A DNA stretch of 64,000 nucleotides, from NCBI GenBank assembly GCA_965232255.1, contig OZ246962.1, positions 806,001 to 870,000 on the forward strand, written 5' to 3'. Numbering within the stretch: position 1 is the stretch's first letter; every line of letters starts with the position of its first letter. The stretch is from Endozoicomonas sp965232255 (GTDB taxonomy: Bacteria; Pseudomonadota; Gammaproteobacteria; Pseudomonadales; Endozoicomonadaceae). Positions 1 to 8,258 of the stretch are shown piece after piece. Under the pieces are notes generated by a model. The model was not told where the DNA came from and searched no databases. It worked only from the letters and a program-made list of their open reading frames with translations. Position numbers and translations under genes: made by a program.

Positions 1-130
1 AGGCCTCTGCGTCGGTCTTCAGGTAATCCAGGATCGTTTGGCGTATTGCCGTGACCTGGCCTTACTCTCATCAACCTGATATTAAAAATTCGTTGCTTCT
101 CTAGTGACTGGCCTCAAGCCAGCGGCTAGC
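1..130. other. Region downstream of rpsL, no gene called
   Basis: This is the sequence just past the rpsL stop codon on the minus strand. In the str operon rpsG normally follows rpsL after roughly 100-150 bases, so rpsG may begin just outside the window, but no rpsG start is visible here. One minus-strand frame stays open to the window edge, but it begins after a stop codon and has no start codon. Confidence 0.4.
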
Positions 131-505
131 TTAGCTCTTTGGTCGCTTGGTACCGTACTTGGAGCGGCCTTGCTTACGGTCGTTGACACCCTGGGTATCC
201 AGGCTACCGCGAACAGTGTGGTAACGGACACCTGGCAAGTCTTTTACACGACCGCCACGGATCAGAACAACACTGTGCTCCTGCAGGTTGTGACCTTCAC
301 CACCGATGTAGGAAGTCACTTCAAAGCCGTTGGTCAAACGCACACGACATACTTTACGCAGCGCTGAGTTAGGCTTCTTGGGAGTAGTGGTATAAACACG
401 GGTGCAAACCCCGCGACGTTGTGGACAAGCCTGCAGCGCAGGTACGTCAGTCTTTCTGACTTTGCGCTTGCGGGGCTTGCGCACCAGCTGGTTAATCGTT
501 GCCAT
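131..505 (-). CDS. rpsL: 30S ribosomal protein S12
   Basis: Complete 124-residue S12, an essential protein of the decoding centre of the small ribosomal subunit. It starts MATINQLVRKPR, contains the TPKKPNSALRK loop (Lys43 region) and the GGRVKDLPGVRYH loop (Lys88/Pro91 region), and ends in the usual GTKRPKS. The residues where streptomycin-resistance substitutions are known are wild type. A GGAG ribosome-binding site lies just upstream of the ATG. It is read leftward from a promoter at 731-759. The gene on its other side is a divergent accessory gene rather than rpoC, which often precedes rpsL in gammaproteobacteria, so synteny is broken at this point. Confidence 0.98.
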   Translation of the reverse strand: MATINQLVRKPRKRKVRKTDVPALQACPQRRGVCTRVYTTTPKKPNSALRKVCRVRLTNGFEVTSYIGGEGHNLQEHSVVLIRGGRVKDLPGVRYHTVRGSLDTQGVNDRKQGRSKYGTKRPKS

Positions 506-614
506 TGAGCAAACTCCAATTGCTTCGCGCAGCTATTGCAAAAAGCTATTTCCCATACAAAGTGGTGATAACTGACTGGAAATGCCGTCGCGAAAACCGT
601 TTCTAAGTGTCGGG

Positions 615-715
615 CCTGAACCGTCAGAGGAGGTGCAGTTCAGGCGCCTGCCGTAAACAGCGAAAGCCGGCAGGCACCGGCTCACGCAATGCCCGTCCTG
701 AATAGAGCACGGGCA
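615..715 (-). promoter_or_regulatory. Three consecutive hairpins in the rpsL leader
   Basis: Three perfect inverted repeats follow one another directly downstream of the predicted rpsL transcription start: 690-696 with 709-715 (7-bp stem), 646-653 with 668-675 (8-bp stem) and 615-621 with 638-644 (7-bp stem). They would fold at the 5' end of a leader of about 220 nt. The layout suggests a structured ribosomal-protein leader or an attenuator; no T-run marks any of them as a simple terminator. The function is inference. Confidence 0.5.
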
Positions 716-730
716 GAATAAGGCGGGGAG

Positions 731-759
731 ATTTTACGGATTGACAATAGTGACGTCAA
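731..759 (-). promoter_or_regulatory. Sigma70-type promoter of rpsL
   Basis: Read on the minus strand, a -35 box TTGACG (754-759) is followed by a 17-bp spacer and a -10 box TAAAAT (731-736). This is near consensus and correctly oriented for rpsL. The rest of the 506-1029 intergenic region is AT-rich toward the divergent gene; no convincing plus-strand promoter was identified in it. Confidence 0.65.
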
Positions 760-1029
760 GTGCCGGTTTTGGGGGGAACGGGACGCTAAACAACTGAGCA
801 ACCGGTATTGCACAGGTGGCGCTCGAACGTGGTAGCTTAGCGCTCAACAGCAGACAATTGGAAAAAAATTGCGTCTGAGAGAATTTGTTATATGTTGTAG
901 ATGCTAATGATTATCAGAATACTTTAGATTTAGTTTGGCGCGAATGATGAATGTGCAGTTAGACGTCTATTACCATCTATTTTTGAATTAATAGCATTTA
1001 ACAAAACGTAATTTATAGCCAAAGGAATT

Positions 1030-4000
1030 ATGCGGACAATGCCTGCAAATGCAATAACAGATCATCGACCAATATTTCCGGGCAGCAAAGAGGCTCATTC
1101 CATTAACACTCCGGACTCTTCAGGTTCCGGTTTATCAACAAGGCTCAGTTGTTGTTATGAGTTTGTCAGGTCGCTGAATCCAGGGCATAGCTATCACAAG
1201 CCAGATGATGGTTCGATGGTACAGTTTGATTTTCAACCCAGGCTATTGGCTGAGTCTGCTATCAGTACCATTTCACCCATGACTAAACTACTTATTGATG
1301 TCATCAAGTTTGCCAATGGGAATCAGTGGCTTGCTGGCTCTTTGGGTTTGCTGGCAAACGTCGGGGGGAGCTTGGCCAGCTCTGAAAGCCCTATTGAAGT
1401 CAAAGATGCGAAAACACTGCAGCGAATTGGTGAAGACAAAAATTACCCGATAAATGGGAATTACATCCAACGTGAACCTATAGACCTGACTGGCACTCAG
1501 TTTCAATCAATCGGTTCCCAAGGCAATCCTTTTATTGGTCGCTACGACGGAGGGGGAAACCCCATTGCCGGTCTGGACACCTGCTTATTCAGTAAAATCA
1601 GCTGCGATGGCACAGTGGCAAGTGTTGTCATTACGGATTCCAACATAAACGTTGGTTCTTCACAAAGCAGCAAAAACCGAGGTCTTATTGCCTGCGAGTT
1701 ATCAGAATCGGCATCTTTAACAAACAATCGGTTAGTTAACTCAACTGTGGTTACTCACAGATCCCGCGACAGCAAGCAAGTTGGCCTGGGCATTATGGCA
1801 GGACGTGTATCCGGAGCAGTGCAGATTGCTGGCAATGAAATTATTGATTGTGCAATGACAGCTACAAGACAAGAGCGTGCTGGACTGGTTGTTGGTTTGG
1901 CCACAGCGGATGCAGCTTTTGCAAACAATCAAATCCGTGATAGTTCCGTCAAGGTCAGCGGCAAGAATACCAGGGCTTCAGGCGTGGTAGGCGAAGCCTC
2001 AGGAAATGTAAATATTGAGCGGATATCGCTCACTAACATCGAATTGGAAAGCACAGGCTACCCTGATGCCAAAGTTGGGAGTGTCGTTGGGTCAGCTTCA
2101 GGTACGGTGAGAATTGATGGCACCTCAGTCACTGGTTGCACCACTACGGCTCGTGGCAGAAACACATGGGCAGCTGTTATTGTCGGTGAAGCAAATGACA
2201 ATGTAAAAATCAGTAACACCTCAATTACTGGCTGCACCACTATTACTCGTGGCAGGGACACAAAGGCAGCAGTCATTGCCGGTGAAGCAAATGACAATGT
2301 AAAAATCAGTAACACCTCAATCGCTGACTGTGCTGTTCTCGCCAGAGGAAGTAAATCTCGAATAGCCTTCGGAGTAGGGGAAATATCCGGCAATGCACAC
2401 ATTACCCAGACACAGGTAACCAACAGCAGTTTAGAGTGTGTCGGAGACGCCGGTGGTGGCGCCGGCCTACTCCGGGACAGTGCCGGAATTAATGGCACGA
2501 CCCTGACAAACACCACGATTCTGACGACAGCACCTGCCGGAGATGTGGGTGGCGGAGTGGGCGCTTTTTATGGGAAAACCAATGCCCTTGTTGCTCATAC
2601 AGTAATTGACTCAGCAAACATAATATCCAAAGGTCGCAATTCGGACACGGGTTTTGCTGTGGGCCATGCTCGTGGTAAAGGCACTATCTCTGAAACAGTG
2701 GTAGTTAACAGTATGCTCAAAAGCAACGAACCACTATCCAACACCGGTGGGTGCGTTGGACGGCTGATGGACGACATTAACATTCAAAGGCACTGGATTA
2801 AAAACTCCACTATTTTGACCACCGGTGGCGAGGCGAATGCAGGTTTTGCCGCTGGCTTTGCCAGTGGCAGAGCAAACATAAATCATACTGTGGCAAGTGA
2901 CAGTACGATCCGAACCTTTCGGAAGTCAGCCAATGCGGGTGGCGGGGCTGGAAAACTGGCTGACCAAACGGTTCTGCAAAATGTCCAGATAAATAACACG
3001 CATATTGCAACTGCTGGTGATGACTCCAGTGCTGCCTTTGGTGTTGGTCACGCTTCCGGTCAAGCTAATATAACAGCCGTGACAGTAAGCAGTAGCAGGC
3101 TGGAAACTTCTGGACTGAATGCTAACGTCGGTGGCGGTGCAGGCAGGCTGGAGGATAGGGCAAAACTCAAAAACATCCATATTAGCGCGTCTGAATTATT
3201 AACCACCGGTGATAATGCCGATGTTGGCTTTGCTGCTGGATACGCCGATGGTGACACCGCCATTAATATTACCAATGTAAACACTGGTACAGTCAGATCT
3301 TTTGGCGTGAATGCCAACGCTGGGGGTGGTGCAGGAGAACTGACTGACAAGGCATCACTGCTAAAAACCCGAATCCAGGATTCAGTAATTTCAGCTCACG
3401 GGCAACTTGCGCACGCTGCAGCTGGTGCAGGCTCAGCAGCAAAAAACAGTCAGGTTCATGATGTTTTGAGTAAAAACACGAGTATTGCGGCGGTAGGAAC
3501 TTTCAGCCACGCAGGCATAGGTGTAGGCAGCCTTTCAGGGAGTGCCCGAATTGAAAAAATAGTTGTCGGGTGTAGTGATGTTGAGGCGAAAGGAAAATTT
3601 TCCAGCGCCGGAATCGGTGCCGGCGTTGCTACCGGCAACCCCCGGCTTGCAGATATTCTTGCCTGCGAAACTCATGTCCGTGCAGATGGGAATTCCAATG
3701 TTGTTGCCGGATCTGTGACTGAAATGCCGCAACTTGGCAATGTGACGGCCTGCAATGTCTGGGTCAATGACCGGTTTATCAATGACCATTGTGAACAGGC
3801 AAGCTGTTCCGATGTGTGTTTACCAACTGCCCACGCTCCAGTGCTCCAGATATCGCCGGGAACAACGATGAAAGCTGCTCCATCTCAGGGAGGGTCGGTT
3901 TTATCATCCAATGCAACAATTGCCACCAGTTCTACAATTTCCGCTAGTTCCACAATTGCCACTGGCTCTACAATTTCCCCTAGTTCTACAATTTCCCCTA

Positions 4001-4554
4001 GTTCTACAATTTCCGCTAGTTCCACAATTGCCACTGGCTCTGCGACAGGTACAATACGCCAAGCATCATTCGGATTGGCTGTTCCCTCGCCAACGGTACA
4101 CGCACCGACACTCTCTTCTTCAGTTGCTACCAACCATGCAACAAATGCTACGCGCCAGATATCTTCCGGAACCGTTGTGACATCAGTGTCCCCGACCCAG
4201 GTAACCCAGGTTTCATCCATATTGTCTTCTGTTGATGCCCAACAATCCTCAGGCCTGAGAAATAATAGAAGTGTCAGGCAAGTTCCCGCAATAACTCAAC
4301 AAGAAGCACAGGCACTCCCTCTGGGATGTGTACTTGGGGTTAGCCTTGCTTTGGGAATCCCAGCGATTTACGCCTCGGTAAATATTGCCCGAGGCGTTAG
4401 AGATGGTCGGACCGGCTTAGATTTGCTCAAGGCACCTGTCACCTATCTGAAACAGGATGTGCGATCGTTAATTAGAGCAATAAGAGGAAGTCAGACAGTA
4501 GGACCAGCGCAAGATACGATTCCTTTGCAAATCCAGAGAGAGAACACCCTTTAG
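1030..4554 (+). CDS. Giant repeat protein, probable parallel beta-helix, C-terminal membrane segment
   Basis: I do not recognise a named family for this 1,174-residue protein. Residues ~180-905 consist of about 20 degenerate repeats of roughly 32-45 residues with the pattern G-x-G-x-A-(s)-G-n-a-x-I-x-x-T-x-V-x-n-(S/C), rich in Gly, Ala, Asn, Ser and Thr, as in GLUG-like or right-handed beta-helix adhesins. Two neighbouring units (DNA 2186-2225 and 2281-2320) are almost identical, a recent internal duplication. A Ser/Thr/Pro/Ile-rich linker follows (~950-1090), then one hydrophobic segment at 1096-1117 and a basic tail of 57 residues. There is no obvious Sec signal peptide; the N-terminus is Ser/Pro-rich. 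AAAGGA at 1021-1026 is only 4 bases from the first ATG, so Met4 (1039) is an alternative start. It could be a surface adhesin or a secreted effector; confident only that it is a real gene. Confidence 0.75.
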   Translation: MRTMPANAITDHRPIFPGSKEAHSINTPDSSGSGLSTRLSCCYEFVRSLNPGHSYHKPDDGSMVQFDFQPRLLAESAISTISPMTKLLIDVIKFANGNQWLAGSLGLLANVGGSLASSESPIEVKDAKTLQRIGEDKNYPINGNYIQREPIDLTGTQFQSIGSQGNPFIGRYDGGGNPIAGLDTCLFSKISCDGTVASVVITDSNINVGSSQSSKNRGLIACELSESASLTNNRLVNSTVVTHRSRDSKQVGLGIMAGRVSGAVQIAGNEIIDCAMTATRQERAGLVVGLATADAAFANNQIRDSSVKVSGKNTRASGVVGEASGNVNIERISLTNIELESTGYPDAKVGSVVGSASGTVRIDGTSVTGCTTTARGRNTWAAVIVGEANDNVKISNTSITGCTTITRGRDTKAAVIAGEANDNVKISNTSIADCAVLARGSKSRIAFGVGEISGNAHITQTQVTNSSLECVGDAGGGAGLLRDSAGINGTTLTNTTILTTAPAGDVGGGVGAFYGKTNALVAHTVIDSANIISKGRNSDTGFAVGHARGKGTISETVVVNSMLKSNEPLSNTGGCVGRLMDDINIQRHWIKNSTILTTGGEANAGFAAGFASGRANINHTVASDSTIRTFRKSANAGGGAGKLADQTVLQNVQINNTHIATAGDDSSAAFGVGHASGQANITAVTVSSSRLETSGLNANVGGGAGRLEDRAKLKNIHISASELLTTGDNADVGFAAGYADGDTAINITNVNTGTVRSFGVNANAGGGAGELTDKASLLKTRIQDSVISAHGQLAHAAAGAGSAAKNSQVHDVLSKNTSIAAVGTFSHAGIGVGSLSGSARIEKIVVGCSDVEAKGKFSSAGIGAGVATGNPRLADILACETHVRADGNSNVVAGSVTEMPQLGNVTACNVWVNDRFINDHCEQASCSDVCLPTAHAPVLQISPGTTMKAAPSQGGSVLSSNATIATSSTISASSTIATGSTISPSSTISPSSTISASSTIATGSATGTIRQASFGLAVPSPTVHAPTLSSSVATNHATNATRQISSGTVVTSVSPTQVTQVSSILSSVDAQQSSGLRNNRSVRQVPAITQQEAQALPLGCVLGVSLALGIPAIYASVNIARGVRDGRTGLDLLKAPVTYLKQDVRSLIRAIRGSQTVGPAQDTIPLQIQRENTL
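3928..4035 (+). repeat. 18-bp tandem repeat, six in-frame copies
   Basis: Six consecutive 18-bp units of the type AGTTCTACAATTTCCSCT encode residues 967-1002 of the beta-helix protein as six-residue units such as SSTISA, SSTIAT, GSTISP and SSTISP. Units 1, 2 and units 5, 6 form the same pair, so the array appears to have grown by block duplication. Because the unit is a multiple of three, copy changes would alter linker length without frameshift. Confidence 0.95.
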
Positions 4555-4810
4555 TGATTGCATTCAATTATACGACTGTTGATTTTTAGTAGGACTACAA
4601 GAGCCAAAAGCTGGGTATTTTTAAGGGGAAACCGGGGATTATCGAAAACACAAAACAACAATCGTCGTTTTATTTGATAAATTTTAACTTATATCGAGGA
4701 ACTATTACACAACCAATGTGTCTCATGGGTTGCTAGAGGTGTGTTATGTAAGTGTTTAAGGCTTACTTAACATTGAACAGTCATCTACTGAAGCAATATG
4801 AGGTGGTTAT

Positions 4811-6253
4811 ATGATATCTGGAAATGCTCCCAGTAATCCCCTGTCAGCCTATCAGGCTCCGGCTAATAATATCTCAGGATCAGCAAATCCTTTGGTATTC
4901 GGTCATAGAGCTGTCGGCCAAAACCCCAATGTTGCAGCTGCGGCAGATAATTATTTGCAGCAGATTATTAATGACGACCCTGGTCGGGCGGTAGCTTTAG
5001 AGGATGTTGCGCAAGATGGCGGCACAGCCGCATTCAAACAACTTTTGGACCGACTTAATATACACCAGACTCAACCGCACGATGGTAATCGTGAACGGCG
5101 CTCAGCTGCAGATGCTTCACAACAACAATTCACGCCAGTTCCCTTTGCCCAAAATGAGAATATGGATATACCACTCACGCCTGCTAACCTGACCAGTGAT
5201 GGTCAGTTTGCTCGCATTGGCGATTCAAAGCCGGGACGCCTCAAACAAAGAAATCTGCCCGATGGAGAGACGACTTATCGGTTTGTGTATAATCACAAGG
5301 CCAATCGCCAGCCATCTTCCGAAAAAGATGTCGAGTTGACTAATTGTTTTCGAACAAGCGCCAGGGGTAGTGTAAATAACAAATACAATCCGCAAATCCA
5401 GGAACTAAGAAGGCTTACTAACGCTTCTGATAACGCTTGTGCTGGTAGAGGAGAGTATTCTTATACCGGAGAGATGGATATTCACGTTCGTGTCATGGAT
5501 TCAGCCAATTCCGGAGAAGCCACAATCTTCAGATTCATTCCCCATCACGAGGTAGCGTACAAGAATGAAAATAATGAGTTCTTCACTCTGCCTCACGATA
5601 GTGCCATCAGCGAGTACAAGCGGCTGATAGAAAACGGGAACGTATTTAATCAAAGAGGGAAGCCACCACTTACCATCAATGTCGAAAGGCACGATGGCAA
5701 AGATTATCTGACCATAAAGGCCCGCTGTAATTATGTCCGATTTACTGAGTCTGATAATCATTGTGATATCCCATTCAGAGGCGCTGACACGCCTGTTAAT
5801 CAGGCGACTTGCTGTACGGATGGACGATTACAACGCGAGGATGTCAAGTACCTGTACAAAGCCCCCCTGCCAAATGGCTGGTTCAATGTAAAATTCCATA
5901 CTGCATTCTCACAGTTTGTCCGTGGGGAAGAGCGAGACACAGGCAACCCGGATACTCTGGTTCTTATCAATGACAATACGGTGGTCAGGAGTTATGCCAG
6001 ACTAGGTAACAATGACTGCAACTACGACGACGAGTATGGTGCTAGTGCTGCTTGTGGCTACCATGTTCAATTTGGCATTTCAGATGCATCCATGTCTATG
6101 GCTGTCCGGATTAAAAATCCGGATTTAAAGCATGCCCAATATGGACAGCAAAGGAGCTTCCCGAAGTCAGACTTCCTGTTGTCGAAAGCCCTTCTGGCCA
6201 CACCTGCCAAGGTTGTTGGAGAGTGTCAGGCTCCATCATCAGTACCTGGATAA
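4811..6253 (+). CDS. Cys-rich hypothetical protein, 480 residues
   Basis: Unrecognised. A strong GAGGTGG ribosome-binding site (4800-4806) precedes the ATG. Residues 1-170 are polar, Ala/Asn/Gln/Pro-rich and look disordered. From ~175 on the protein is rich in beta-type sequence with at least nine cysteines (for example in LTNCFRTS, SDNACAGRGEYSY, QATCCTDGR, NNDCNYDDEYG, SAACGYHVQFG). The stretch WFNVKFHTAFSQF followed later by YHVQFGI resembles strands of concanavalin-like (jelly-roll) polysaccharide lyases, but this is weak. No signal peptide is visible. It lies 256 bp downstream of the beta-helix gene on the same strand, also with a polar N-terminus, so the two may be deployed together. 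A hairpin with a T-run follows the gene. Confidence 0.65.
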   Translation: MISGNAPSNPLSAYQAPANNISGSANPLVFGHRAVGQNPNVAAAADNYLQQIINDDPGRAVALEDVAQDGGTAAFKQLLDRLNIHQTQPHDGNRERRSAADASQQQFTPVPFAQNENMDIPLTPANLTSDGQFARIGDSKPGRLKQRNLPDGETTYRFVYNHKANRQPSSEKDVELTNCFRTSARGSVNNKYNPQIQELRRLTNASDNACAGRGEYSYTGEMDIHVRVMDSANSGEATIFRFIPHHEVAYKNENNEFFTLPHDSAISEYKRLIENGNVFNQRGKPPLTINVERHDGKDYLTIKARCNYVRFTESDNHCDIPFRGADTPVNQATCCTDGRLQREDVKYLYKAPLPNGWFNVKFHTAFSQFVRGEERDTGNPDTLVLINDNTVVRSYARLGNNDCNYDDEYGASAACGYHVQFGISDASMSMAVRIKNPDLKHAQYGQQRSFPKSDFLLSKALLATPAKVVGECQAPSSVPG

Positions 6254-6291
6254 TCACTGTCCCAGGCCTTTGAAAACGAAGACTAACCTGA

Positions 6292-6348
6292 TTGACCTCC
6301 TACCTTTACCAAGCCTTACGGCTATGGTGAGGAGAGGAGGTCAATTTT
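6292..6348 (+). terminator. Long hairpin after the Cys-rich gene
   Basis: A perfect 10-bp inverted repeat, TTGACCTCCT (6292-6301) and AGGAGGTCAA (6335-6344), encloses further partly pairing sequence and is followed by TTTT. It lies 39 bases after the stop codon and could act as a terminator. The arm AGGAGGTCAA also resembles the right-end motif of the nearby tnpB element (GGAGGATGTCAA), so it may be the relic end of an older insertion. Confidence 0.55.
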
Positions 6349-6430
6349 GCGTATCGGATATTTGGTCCTGCCAGCCAGAAGTTTTTGAATGCTTCTTGGT
6401 GGGGACGCAGTGTTTGCTGCAACGGAATGG
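6338..6430 (-). pseudogene. Fossil fragment of a TnpB gene
   Basis: Translating the minus strand from about 6430 downward gives PLQQTLRPHQEAFKNFW and, after a frameshift, AGRTKYPIRK. Together these match the TnpB segment that in the intact copy nearby reads PTQQTLRHLQTGFKNFWDGRAKYP. Only this stretch of about 90 bp survives, with a frameshift. The flanks (6431-6570) hold an open minus-strand frame that I do not recognise. Confidence 0.6.
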
Positions 6431-6576
6431 ATAGTGACTGCCTGATTGAATTTTACATTGCCACAAATCCTGTCAGCCCGAATCGTTTCGTCCTTATGTT
6501 CTACGAGAATATCGCTGCGGATACGAAGACCACACAGGATTGTTTTCGCTTGTAACCATTTGAACCAGTCATGGCC

Positions 6577-6690
6577 GTTGACATCCTCCTGCCCCTAACC
6601 CTAAAAGAGCAGGATTCCTGTTAGTCACCCAACAGGCTTCCTGTTTCACAGCTCGATGCCGCCAGTGATTAACACCTTTGGTCTTACTCA
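6577..6690 (-). other. Right end and probable omega-RNA (reRNA) region of the first tnpB element
   Basis: In IS200/IS605-type elements the 3' end of tnpB and the following right end encode the guide RNA scaffold, and the guide begins just outside the element. Here the minus strand downstream of tnpB contains a short inverted repeat and ends in GGCAGGAGGATGTCAAC (lower edge 6577). The second element has the comparable GGGCGGGGAGTGTCAC. The exact RNA ends are inferred, not seen. Confidence 0.45.
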
Positions 6691-7797
6691 AGCTCCACAG
6701 GCTAACACCGCTAGCCCAGCGGCTTTGATATTAACGGCAGCATTGGTATCCCGATCATGCACAGTTCGACACTCAGGACACTCCCAGCTACGCACAGAAA
6801 GGTCGAGGCTTTTCAGTGTGTAGCCACATTGGGAGCACCGTTTGGACGACGGATACCATTTGTCGATGCTGACCAGCGTTCGACCATACCAGTCTGCCTT
6901 GTACTGAAGCTGTCTTATGCACTCCCCCCAGCCAACATCGCTTATGGCTTTGGCCAGTTTGGGGTTTTTGACCATGTTCTTGACCTGAAGCGACTCGGCA
7001 CTGATTACTTGGTTTTCGTGGATCAATGCGGTTGTCAGCTTATGCAGAAAGTCCTTGCGACTGTCGACAATTTTGGCGTGAACTCTGGCTACCTTCAGTT
7101 TTGCTTTCTGGAAGTTTGCCGAACCTTTTTGTTTCTTGCTCAAACGACGCTGGTACTTTGCCAGCTTTGCCTGATGCTTGTAGGTGTACCTTGGGTTGCC
7201 GGATTTCCAGCCGTCAGAGGTAACAACAGCATCCTTGATGCCAAGGTCAATTCCCACAGTGTTCGGAGAAACTGGCAGCTTCCCAACATCGGCATCGCAA
7301 AGCAGGGAGACAAAGTAACGACCGGCACAATCCTTGGTGACTGTCACAGTGGTCGGCTTATCTGGAATTTCCCAGCTCCAGCGGATGTTCAACGGTTCCT
7401 TGTGTTTTGCCAGTGTCAACTGACCGTTGACCCACTTGAATGCAGACCGGGTGTATTCGGCACTCTGAACAGCGTGTTTCTTCTTGAATGTCGGGTACTT
7501 TGCCCTGCCATCCCAGAAGTTTTTAAATCCTGTTTGCAGGTGCCGAAGTGTTTGTTGAGTGGGTACACAAGAGATGTCGTTAAGCCAGAAATACTCTGGA
7601 TTTTTCTTCAGGGCAGTGAGAGCACTGGACGATTCGTGATAGCCAATGCGCTTTTGCTCGTTGTACCAGGCGTCCGACCTGAGTCGCAAAGCCCAGTTAT
7701 AGACAAAACGTACACACCCGAACGTGTGAGCAAGTTGTCGCTCCTGTTCGGCTGTCGGGTAAAACCTGAGTTTGTACGCTTTCTTAATCATCGCCAC
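6688..7797 (-). CDS. tnpB: TnpB, RNA-guided nuclease of an IS200/IS605-type element
   Basis: 369 residues, the usual size for TnpB, the compact RuvC-type relative of Cas12. All catalytic parts are present: GIDLGIKD (Asp184), SAESLQVKNM (Glu268) and HDRDTNAA (Asp350), and a zinc finger with Cys321, Cys324, Cys340 and Cys343. The N-terminus (KKAYKLRFYPTAEQ) is typical. Translation may start at the GTG (7797) or at the ATG two codons on (7791). No tnpA transposase is nearby, so the element would need one acting in trans. About 39% of the sequence appears shared with the second copy at 38-39 kb by eye, so these are different subfamilies rather than recent copies. The catalytic set is intact, so it is probably active as a nuclease. 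Confidence 0.95.
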   Translation of the reverse strand: MAMIKKAYKLRFYPTAEQERQLAHTFGCVRFVYNWALRLRSDAWYNEQKRIGYHESSSALTALKKNPEYFWLNDISCVPTQQTLRHLQTGFKNFWDGRAKYPTFKKKHAVQSAEYTRSAFKWVNGQLTLAKHKEPLNIRWSWEIPDKPTTVTVTKDCAGRYFVSLLCDADVGKLPVSPNTVGIDLGIKDAVVTSDGWKSGNPRYTYKHQAKLAKYQRRLSKKQKGSANFQKAKLKVARVHAKIVDSRKDFLHKLTTALIHENQVISAESLQVKNMVKNPKLAKAISDVGWGECIRQLQYKADWYGRTLVSIDKWYPSSKRCSQCGYTLKSLDLSVRSWECPECRTVHDRDTNAAVNIKAAGLAVLACGA

Positions 7798-7948
7798 ACA
7801 ATGCCATTCTTTTGTGTGATTTTAAAGACCACGGACAGCCTTATTGATGTGAGCCGGTACTATGCAGCAACCCAATACTCTCTCATAGATACCTATTCTA
7901 CTGAGCTTATGAGGAGCCGACAATTTGCATAGCATTGACACCTATCAA

Positions 7949-8258
7949 TATCAGGCTGGTCGCTATCCCTACCAGCACTAAAAGTACTGGGTTTCTCGCG
8001 AGGTTTCGATGAACTCACGAGCAGCCAGTAACTTTTCAATTTGCTCTCCCGGAATAATCCTTAAAACCTACTCCATCAGGGCAATCTGCTCAGCTGTAGA
8101 TTGGTAGCGCGCGGATCAGGAACAGAAAAAAGTCTGCAATAAAATTAGCTCGGGCTTGATGCAATGGCAAATGGGCTTTAAGCTTTCCAGCCTTATCAGG
8201 CTGGCCGCTATTCCTCTCAGCACTAAAAGCACTGGATTTCTTGCGAGGTTTTCGATGA
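7949..8258. repeat. 65-bp imperfect direct repeat (7949-8012 and 8194-8258)
   Basis: The two stretches are the same apart from about nine substitutions and one T insertion; both contain CAGCACTAAAAG and end in GCGAGGTTTCGATGA. The second copy supplies the ribosome-binding site and ATG of the radical-SAM gene; the first supplies an equivalent site and ATG followed by only a 32-codon frame. Between them, on the minus strand (8105-7985), lies a fragment reading STAEQIALME, a TAG, then PGEQIEKLLAAREFIETS, which looks like decayed coding sequence I cannot name. The rest of 7798-7948 shows nothing. Confidence 0.85.

Noticed and set aside
104..367. Plus-strand open frame of 87 codons opposite rpsL
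   Set aside because: It is the antisense shadow of rpsL, which is beyond doubt.
3928..4035. Minisatellite as a CRISPR array
   Set aside because: Units are 18 bp, contiguous without spacers, and lie in frame within a gene.
2058..4220. Many minus-strand frames opposite the beta-helix gene
   Set aside because: They mirror the repeats of the plus-strand gene, lack ribosome-binding sites and have no gene-like composition.
6292..6348. Integron attC site
   Set aside because: The inverted repeat lacks the attC core-site layout (GTTRRRY/RYYYAAC), and no cassette array or integrase is present.
6757..7932. 391-codon plus-strand frame
   Set aside because: It lies antisense to an intact tnpB and has no recognisable domain.
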